Part shown: piece after piece, positions 1 through 64,000 of the stretch
Numbering within the stretch: position 1 is the stretch's first letter
How the letters are laid out: each line of letters starts with the position of its first letter
Origin: Dromiciops gliroides
Taxonomy: Eukaryota; Chordata; Mammalia; Microbiotheria; Microbiotheriidae
NCBI RefSeq assembly: GCF_019393635.1
Contig: NC_057867.1
Span: 51,222,143-51,286,142 of the forward strand
Direction: 5' to 3'
Length of the DNA stretch: 64,000 bases
Translations under genes and position numbers: made by a program
Notes under the pieces: generated by a model
Databases searched by the model: none
Told to the model about the DNA's origin: nothing
Seen by the model: only the letters and a program-made list of their open reading frames with translations

Positions 1-14
1 TTTTTCAAATATCT

Positions 15-400
15 CATGTTGTCCTCATGACAACCCTGGTAGATCAGTGAGTGCTATTATTATCCCCATTTTACAGATGAGAAAACTGAGGTCCAGAGAG
101 ATGAATTGCCCAAGGTCACACAGCTAGTAGGTGTCAGGGGCTGGATTTGAATTGAGATCTTTCTGATTCTTGGTCCAGTCCAGTGCTCTAGCCACTGTGC
201 AACCTAATTGCCCAAGAGATAGAGAACTATCCTGGGTCTGGAGTGAGGATCATGGGATTGTAGATTTAGAGCTAAAAGGACTTTTAGAGGTAACTCACCT
301 AGTCCAACCCCCTCATTCTGTACATTGAAAGACAGGAAAGTTGAGTGACTTGTCAAAAGTCACATACATAGTAAAGTGGCGGAGTTAGATTTTCCCCCTT
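15..400 (-). repeat. Two old MIR/CORE-SINE copies
   Basis: The first (about 15-215) reads, in antisense, the MIR core: ccccattttacagatgag, an aaactgag stretch, then aaggtcacacagctagta. The second (about 260-400) has the related pattern starting at the tagatttagagct motif. Both are diverged and edges are approximate. Confidence 0.7.
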
Positions 401-617
401 GTCTCCTCCAGCTCCATGTCTAATAATCTTCCCATTGCACTAGGAAGGTAAAACCTCCTTGGTCAGTTCCTGCTACCTCCCTTCCTAAGAAATTGGCTTC
501 TTCTTGCTGTCAGCATCAGATGAGATGACACGTGGACAGTGCTTAGCAAACATCAAAGTGCCACGTAACTGTGCACTGTTATTATTTTGTTGGGTTTTTT
601 TCTTGTTTGTTTTGTTT

Positions 618-753
618 TCAGGGCAATGGGGGTTAAGTGACTTGCCCAGGGTCACACAGCTAGTAAGTGTCAAGTGTCTGGGGCTGGATTTGAACTCAGG
701 TCCTCCTGAATCCAGGGCCAGTGCTTTATCCACTGCGCCACCTAGGTGCCCCC
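618..753 (-). repeat. Short marsupial SINE (WSINE1-like)
   Basis: Near full-length antisense copy, from gggcaatgggggttaagtg to the cacctaggtgcccc end. Any open frame across it is SINE sequence, not a gene. Confidence 0.88.
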
Positions 754-778
754 TCATGCACTATTATTATTGAGGAAA

Positions 779-992
779 AAGCTCTGGCTTTGGAGTCAAA
801 GGTCCTGGGTTCACATCCTGTCTGTTTCCTGGGTAACCTTGGGCAAATCACTTGACCTCTCTAGGCCTCAATTTCCTCATCTGTAAAATGAGAAGGGTTG
901 GACTACATGGCCTTTTAGGTCCCTTCCAAAGAGAAATTGATCCTACAACTAGGTGGCCTCTAAGATCTTTTCCAGCTCGAAACATATAATCC
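779..992 (+). repeat. MIR/CORE-SINE, sense
   Basis: Reads through gctttggagtcaaaggtcc, cctcatctgtaaaatgag and a ggttggactacatggcc end, the usual sense MIR-like order. Confidence 0.75.
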
Positions 993-1299
993 ATTGATCA
1001 GTGAGTCCGTGATTTGCTTCTTAATGAAAGGCCTGGGTTTGAATTTTATACTATTTTATATTCCATCAAATGAAAATGAAAACTGGCCTACTTTTGATCC
1101 TCACAACAGCTATGTGAAATAGGCAAGGCAGCCTCTGTAGACAGATAAGAGAGCTGAGGCACTCCTTACTCTCACACACCCCATGTAGCCGATCAGTGAT
1201 CTTCTTTCTAACTCCACAACACCTTCCCAGTATGTCCCATTGTCTCTTGCCACAAAGCTGCCAACCTGGGTCGGGCCCTCATCATCTCTTACCTCAACT

Positions 1300-1892
1300 A
1301 TAGTCACCTAACTGGTCTCCCTGTCTCAAGTGTCTCTTCACTTTGATCAATCTTTCAAAAAGCAGTTGAAATAATCTTCCTAAAGAAAAGGTCTGACCAT
1401 GTCATCCCCTCTGCTCAATAAACTCCAAAGGTTCCTCATTACCGCTATGATCAAACATAAGCTCTTCTGCTTCACAACCTGGCCCCATCCTACCTTTCTG
1501 GTCTTGTTACGCAGTCCACACTGGCTTTCTTATTGTTCCCCATACACAATACTTCATGTCCCATCTCTATGACTTTTCAGTGGCTGTGCCCCAGCCTTGA
1601 ATGTAATCCCTCCTCATATCACTGTTCTTAGATTCCCAAGTGTCATTCAAGTCTCAGCTTGAATACCACCTTCTTCATGAAACCTTTCCTGGTTCCCCCA
1701 GCCATTAGTGTTGTCACTCCCAAGGTAACCTTGTATATGTTATAACATATAACTCCTTATATTTTTTTTACATACTTATACAGATGAGTGCTGACTCCTC
1801 CATGCCTTTTTCAGGGTAGGGACTGTTTTGATTTTGCCTTTGTATTTCCAATGCCTGGCACTTAATAGGTGCTTAAAATGCTTGTTGATTGA
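1300..1892 (+). repeat. L2 LINE 3' fragment
   Basis: Contains the L2 3' landmarks in sense: tctgaccatgtcatcccc, the caaaggttcctcat block, and an end reading cctggcacttaataggtgct followed by an aaatgcttgttgattga tail. Confidence 0.8.
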
Positions 1893-2936
1893 TTGATGGA
1901 TTCTTGGAAACTTTCCATGAATTACCCCATCACATATTTCAGGTCAGCAACAAGACTGGTACTAGAAGCCAAATTTCCTGATCCCTAATCCAATGCTCTA
2001 TTAATGGTCCAATGGATTTGTGATCTCAATGTGAGTATTCCTTCCACTCGTGCCAATTGCAACCCATCCCTTCCTGCCCATCCTGACAGGATGTCTCTTG
2101 TCCATGTCCTCCCACAAGTTCAGCACAGGGCATCTACCCAACATGTTAAGGTCCTTCCTTGCTTTTCCCTTGCATTCTGAGAGCATCCATAGAGTGGCCC
2201 TGGTCATCTTCATTTTGGACTGTGCATTTCTTTGATGACATCCCTTTCTCTGGTTTTCCTTTGGCATTTTCTTATTTGCTTTATGCTTACAGCTAGCTCA
2301 CTCTGATCATGGACTTCCCCCTTGTTCTCTGAGTGATACTAATTTGAATTCTTCAGCAGTTGCAGTATTCTACGACTAAGAGGTATATTATAACACTCGT
2401 AGGATATTGCTTTTCCATTGTGTTTGGGGTTGGCTAGACAGAGATAAGACCTGAAATGGTCCCTGCCCTCAAAGAGCTCCCATTCGATTGGGAGAAACAA
2501 CCCATACCACCCTAATCTTAGAAAAACACAAGTTAATTTCTGGGGGAAGCACTACTCTCTGGGGAGTGGGTGGGAGATAACGACATTTAGGAAGGGAATC
2601 TTTAACGTGTCCTCCCTTTCCACTGGCACCTCAAAAGGACAAGAAAGGTAAAGGACTCAAGTGTTTGGCTCCCCTAACCCACACTAGCACCTCACCTTCA
2701 CATCCTTACTCCCAATTAGAGAAAATCCTTGCAAGAACTTCAGTGAAAGAATGCAAAAGAAATAAAGACTAATTAGAAGAACAACCAATGCATTTAAAGT
2801 GTTTAACTTGCCTGGGGTGGTTGCAAGGAATAAGAGTCAGACTCTACTGAAAAAAGATTGGAAAGACCATACAACAAATAAATACATTTTAACTCTGACT
2901 TTATTCATTTGTTACATATTCTTTTTGGGGGGAGGC

Positions 2937-3065
2937 GGGGCAATGAGGGTTAAGTGACTTGCCCAGGGTCACAGCCAGTAAGTGTCAAGTGTCTGAGGCT
3001 GGATTTGAACTCAGGTCCTCCTGAATCCAGGGCCTGTGCTTTATCCACTGTGCCACCAACTGCCC
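2937..3065 (-). repeat. Short marsupial SINE, antisense arm of an inverted pair
   Basis: Antisense copy, ggcggggcaatgagggtta to ccaccaactgcccc. It faces the next SINE (3094-3248) at 28 bp distance, so a transcript through both could fold into a long hairpin. Confidence 0.88.
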
Positions 3066-3093
3066 CACTATTTTCATTTTTAAAAAAGAATAT

Positions 3094-3248
3094 GGGGGCA
3101 GCTAGATGGCACTGCAGTGGATAAAGCACAGGCCCTGGATTCAGGAGGACCTGAGTTCAAATCCGGCCTCAGACACTTGACACTTAACTAGCTGTGTGAC
3201 CCTGGGCAAGTCACTTAACCCTCATTGCCTTGCAAAAACAAAAACAAA
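3094..3248 (+). repeat. Short marsupial SINE, sense arm of an inverted pair
   Basis: Starts gggggcagctagatggc and ends in ctcattgccttgc plus a caaaaacaaaaac tail. Opposite orientation to the neighbour at 2937-3065. Confidence 0.9.
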
Positions 3249-3526
3249 AATGGAAATAGTCCTGATCATATGGTTTTATTGGTTCTGCCTGGTCTTTTGT
3301 TGAAATTACTGTTAAGTTTATAAGAAAAAATATTTAAAAGAAAATAATCATTGTAGGCCACACAAATGCACTTTTCAGTTCCAATAAGAATAACTATAAA
3401 TCGCTTTGGAAATTTAAAAACTGCCATGTCAAAGGCATGTGATCATCCATAGTAAGGATTCATGGTGGTGTATGTTGAATGCTGGGCTTGGAGCCGTGAA
3501 GGCTTGGGTTCAAATCCTGCCTCTGA

Positions 3527-3575
3527 GATTGAGATATAGATATATATAGATATATACATACACACACACATATAT
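3527..3575. repeat. TA/CA-rich simple repeat
   Basis: Imperfect gatata/tatata run passing into a cacacacacacat run; it interrupts an old MIR-like copy (about 3480-3620). Confidence 0.75.
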
Positions 3576-4480
3576 TAGCTATGTGACTATGTCACTGAAC
3601 CTGAGACTCAGTTTCCTCATCTGTAAAATTATTTGATGGGATTGTTATGCTATTGAAAGTTGATGGTGTCAGTAAAGTGCTCTGTAAACTTGAAAATATT
3701 CTTAAGCAACTTGCTAAGACTGAGGTGCTGATATGGAATGGCTGAGTGAGCTTCCTCGCCCATAGCTCGATGAAAAAGCAGTAAGTTCTTAGCGAGTCAT
3801 TTGGTTTGCAAATTATGTTCGATCTAAAGTTCTTCAATGAACTCACAATCCAGATGATGATTTCACTTTCAAGCATGAAGAAATATGAGGGAGGGAGAGA
3901 AATGTTTTCCCACAGAAAATCACTCATGAAATGCATTTTATTTAAAATCAGCAGACACCAATGGTACTGTTGACGTAACTTTTCCAGAGGGTTTCAGCAA
4001 GATGGTAAAGTTGTGGAAATTTTTAATTAAAAAAGTTGTTTTCCAATGAATGATTTTGGGTTCAAATTAATTATGGCGGAACTGGTAGGAGCGATAAGGG
4101 AGACAGAGACTTTGCTTTCCAAACAGGAGTTATTTGTGAGTTCCTTCTGACGGTGGGGGTACTTTCAGGAGTTTGTCCTTAAAAAGCACACAAAAGAGAC
4201 TGGAGGAGAGAGGAAGTCCTGCTGGCTGCCAGCTGCTGGCCTAAAGTGAAGGGTCTATTGGGTCAAAAACAAGTGAAGATCTATCTGTGTATTCATGCAG
4301 ATAATTTGATGTACCTGGATAGATGAATGGAGCTTCTCTCTTGCCTTTGTATGATGTTGCATGCAGGATATATTCTTATATAATTACAATTATATCATAA
4401 TTATTTGATGACAAATAATTAGCAAAATTATTTGCATGGAATTGGAGGAACAACTAATGACTTAATGACTGTTTCAGACA

Positions 4481-61119
<56,639 letters not shown>

Positions 61120-62649
61120 GTAAGTAAGAAGTGACATTCTAATTCTTCATCTTTTTCCAAGAGAGAGGTTGGGCCAAATAACCTCTCCTCCCCCTTTCAG
61201 ACCTACAGAGAGGTCACCAGGAGAAAATGGAGGTCTGGAGAGGCTGCAGGATTTGCTCAGGGTCATAGAGTCTAAGTTCTTTAAAGCCAGGGACTGTTTT
61301 TTGATTTCTTTGTGTCCTTGGTGCTTAGCACATTGTAAATACCTAGTAACCAAAAGATCTCTGCCCAGACCGGGCTTATCTGAGCCATGGAAAGAGGGCT
61401 CAAGACAGAACCAAAGTGGCCTCAAACAAGGGCTGGATGACTACTTGGGGGGTAGGACATGTCTTTCAGGGGATGGGTTGGACTAGGTGGCCTGTAAAAT
61501 CTCTTGTCTTTAGAATTCTATGATTCTGTGCCTTTAAGTCACAAAGCAATGGCTATTCGTGTGAAGTGGTTTTTATTTTGTAACCTAACCCCACCTTATG
61601 GCCCGCATCTCAGTAGCTGGCTAGATGAATCAACCAATCATCTGCCCATTATGTTTCCAGTGCTGCACTGGGGCCTATGAAAGATGCTAATGAATGATAG
61701 CATATGGTCCCCTGACCGACTGCAAGCAGTTTTCAAGGAGAGAATGATGAGTCTCTCTTTAAGGATATAATCTAGTGGACTGAGTTTACATTCTGTGGGA
61801 TACAGAAAAGACCCAGATCTGGAGGAGGGAGACCTGGACACTGAACTGTTTAAATCCCAGACACTTACTAGCTGCATCACTCACCATGCCCAAGCTATTC
61901 AACTTTTCAGAGCCTCAGGTCTTAACAGAAGGTAACATAGTGGCAGTGGCTTCCCCCCTTCCACCCCAAGGTTGTGCTTTGGCTACAATAAAGTGCAATA
62001 CAAAATGTGACACAGGCTGCAGGAATTGTAGAGGTTCCGAGAAGGGAAAAATCCATGGAGATCTGAGTAGTCGGGGAGGACTTCCTGGAGAAGGAAGACC
62101 CCAGGAGGTAGGTAAAGGTCATAAAGGAAAGGGAAGATGGGAGACCATTCCAGACGAGGGAGCAATGCCATGAACGAATACATGGAGGTGGGAATGAGTT
62201 TGGTATGTACCAGGGATAGTGAGGAGGCCTAGAACAGAGGGTTCAGGTGCATGAGCAGCAGGGGAGTTAGGCTAGGGTTGGGCAATGATGGAAGGCTTTG
62301 AATGACAAGCAAAGGAGTTGAGAGCTGATGCAGTGGGCAACAGAGAGTCCTTAATAGTAATAATAATAATGGCCTTCCATGGGGTAGAAGAGATGGAAAG
62401 CTGACCATGATGTTAGAAAGACCTGGGCTTAAATCTGGGCCTTTGGGCCTTGGGCTGTGTGGCTGCCAGTAAGTCATTTAACTTCTCTGTACCCTAGGTG
62501 ATGAGTTGCTGACCTATATCTACAAAGGGAGTTTCCACACTGGGAGTCCCCCAAAATGATAAAATGACAATGATGATGATAACATTAGTCATTATTTTCC
62601 CTAATAGCAGATGAAAAAACTTAAGTTGAGAAGTAAAAAAACTCCACAA

Positions 62650-62925
62650 TGGGGGCAGCTAGGTGGTGCAGTGGATAAAGCACCAGCCCTGGATTCAGGA
62701 GGACCTGAGTTCAAATCCAGCCTCAGACCCTTGACACATACTACCTGTGTGATCTTGGGCAAGTCACTTCACCCTGTTTTCCTTAGTTTCCTCATCTGTA
62801 AAATGGGGATACTAATAGAACCTACCTCCCAGGGTTGTCGTGAAGATCATGAGATAATATTTGCAAAGCTCTTTGTAAACCTTAAAGTGCTATAAAAATG
62901 CTAGCTAATATTATCATCACTGGTA
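62650..62925 (+). repeat. Long marsupial SINE/CORE-SINE, sense
   Basis: gggggcagctaggtggtgca head joined to a CORE-type tail: cctcatctgtaaaatgggg, cctcccagggttgtcgtga and aaagtgctataaaaatgct. Confidence 0.88.
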
Positions 62926-62931
62926 GTGCTC

Positions 62932-62988
<57 letters not shown>
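62932..62988. repeat. (TAG)n trinucleotide repeat
   Basis: About 18 tag units directly after the SINE tail; it may have grown from the tail's attatta repeat. Confidence 0.97.
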
Positions 62989-63099
62989 ACTGACATTTAC
63001 ATATCACTTTAACACAAGCCCAGCTAAAACAAAGTTAACCTAAGTTCAGAAAAACCCATCACCAGGCTGTAGGGGGAATTTATTGATACCTTTTGTCTT

Positions 63100-63330
63100 T
63101 ATGTAGCCTAAATTTCCCCTCGTATGACTTCCCCACCCTCCTGGAGAGTCCTTTCATATAACAAAGACATTTTTAAAAAGAAAAAAAGAAAGAAGAGGGG
63201 AAAAAATCAGCAAAACTAATCACTACATCAAAAAAATCTGATAACATATGATGTTCCACATCCGTGGACACACCTCTAATCTCCACCCTCCCCTCAGCCC
63301 CAGCAGTTACTTCTAATTCAATCCTCCAAC
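63100..63330 (-). repeat. Marsupial L1 3' piece, antisense
   Basis: Closely follows the pattern at 50340-50520: an agagtcctttcatataac start, A-rich aaaaaagaaagaagagggg, aaatcagcaaaactaatc and cacatccgtggacacacc. Confidence 0.65.
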
Positions 63331-63459
63331 TCAGAAGAATGATGAGGGTACTGTTGCACCCATCTATGCCACAAGCCCTCTGGAATTCATGAGTTGTGGT
63401 GGAAAAAAATTCATCCCCTGATAGCCTGTCCTGGGAGATGAGCTAGGCTGGTCCTTGTA

Positions 63460-63651
63460 CAGGGTGGACCAAAAGTCATGATGTTTTAAAAACTTTTTGT
63501 GAATTATTTTTTCTTTATGTCGATTTTTCACAACAATGTAAATTCATTTCCTATATATACTATATGTGATACTATGGTATTATAAATTAAAAACAAAAAA
63601 TAAAGGAGTTATTAAATATTGAAATCCCTTTGTGACTTTTGGCCCACACTG
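63460..63651. mobile_element. Mariner-type MITE, 192 bp, with TA duplication
   Basis: Left end cagggtggaccaaaagtca and right end, reversed, cagtgtgggccaaaagtca: 19-base terminal inverted repeats with two mismatches. Both ends abut TA (63458-63459 and 63652-63653), the target duplication of Tc1/mariner elements. The interior is AT-rich with no coding capacity, so it must have been moved by another element's transposase. Confidence 0.88.
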
Positions 63652-63804
63652 TATAATGGGCCTAGATTGGTCTTCAGATGCCAAAGACTCAACCTATTAT
63701 CAAGATTGTATGTGAAACTTTTCCAGCGTGGCTGAACCTGCCAAGGCCCTTGTTATCTTTCAAGATAAGAAATCTGGCTTGACCAACTGTTTTAGCTAAC
63801 GACT

Positions 63805-64000
63805 ACAGCTAGGTGGTATGGTGGGTAGTGTTGGATATGGAATAAGGAAGGCCTGAGTTCAAATCCTGCCTCAGACACTAAACCACTTGTGCATCCTGGG
63901 CAAGTCTCTTAGCTTTTCTTGACCTCAGTTTCCTCATCTATAAAATGGGAATGATAGCATCTCCCTCACAAGGTTGTGAGGATCAAATGACACGATATAG
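63805..64000 (+). repeat. SINE/CORE-SINE, sense, cut by the window end
   Basis: cagctaggtggtatggtggg head, ttgacctcagtttcctcatc, ataaaatgggaatgatagc and ttgtgaggatcaaatga in order. Confidence 0.85.

Larger units (their letters stand above)
1..4480. other. Upstream flank, no gene recognised
   Basis: No coding exon could be supported here. The stretch holds MIR/CORE-SINE copies, three short marsupial SINEs, an L2 fragment and a TA/CA-rich simple repeat, each listed separately. The stretch 3580-4480 is mostly unassigned AT-rich sequence. A non-coding first exon and the promoter of ADGRG4 may lie here or further upstream: a possible 3' splice site (tttcag, AG at 4476-4477) sits three bases before the ATG, with branch-point-like ctaatga/ttaatgac upstream but a weak pyrimidine tract. 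Confidence 0.6.
61120..64000 (+). other. ADGRG4: Start of intron 10 of ADGRG4 (runs out of window)
   Basis: No phase-2 exon with GAIN-like sequence is recognisable before the window end. Contents: L2-like pieces (61240-61350, 62040-62360), a MIR-like copy (about 61790-61930), a long SINE, a TAG repeat, an L1-type piece (63100-63330), a mariner-type MITE and a final SINE. Confidence 0.75.

Overview
This window is a piece of a marsupial genome. The evidence is dozens of copies of marsupial-type SINEs (the unit reads GGCAGCTAGGTGG...CAGTGGATAAAGCAC...GACCCTGGGCAAGTCACTTAACC plus an A-rich tail), old MIR/CORE-SINEs, L2, marsupial-type L1 3' ends and RTE fragments. SINE family names were assigned from memory; the WSINE1-like look hints at an Australidelphian, but the species cannot be fixed. 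About 97% of the window is intron, flank and repeat.

One protein-coding gene is supported: the 5' part of ADGRG4 (GPR112), an adhesion G-protein-coupled receptor, on the + strand. Ten coding exons run from the ATG at 4481 to a donor at 61120. All join without a frame conflict to 3776 nt (1258 codons plus 2 nt). In order they encode a signal peptide (exon 1), a pentraxin domain (exon 2), one large Ser/Thr-rich mucin-like stalk exon (exon 3), a SEA-like module (exons 4-7), a hormone-receptor-like HormR domain (exons 7-9) and the start of the GAIN domain (exons 9-10). The rest of GAIN, the GPS, the seven-helix domain and the cytoplasmic tail must lie beyond 64000.

Layout: 1-4480 is upstream flank (SINE, MIR, L2). 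Intron 1 (4566-9133) holds SINEs, an L2 and a 5S-rRNA-derived copy. Intron 2 (9749-32843) holds a decayed L1 broken by SINEs and by a 7SL RNA retropseudogene, then a repeat-poor stretch around 18.1-27 kb with candidate regulatory motifs, then a dense SINE cluster. Introns 3-4 are short. Intron 5 (37931-44578) holds a directly duplicated ~365-bp block around an RTE reverse-transcriptase remnant. Introns 6-10 carry L1 3' ends, nested SINEs, microsatellites and a mariner-type MITE.

The most notable points are the recently amplified ~70-residue tandem repeat in the mucin stalk, the 7SL retropseudogene with an exact 12-bp target-site duplication, the intron 5 duplication, a second, unassigned low-copy repeat pair (25.7 and 29.0 kb), and several SINE insertions with readable target-site duplications. 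I found no bacterial-style operon, CRISPR array, endogenous retrovirus or second gene.
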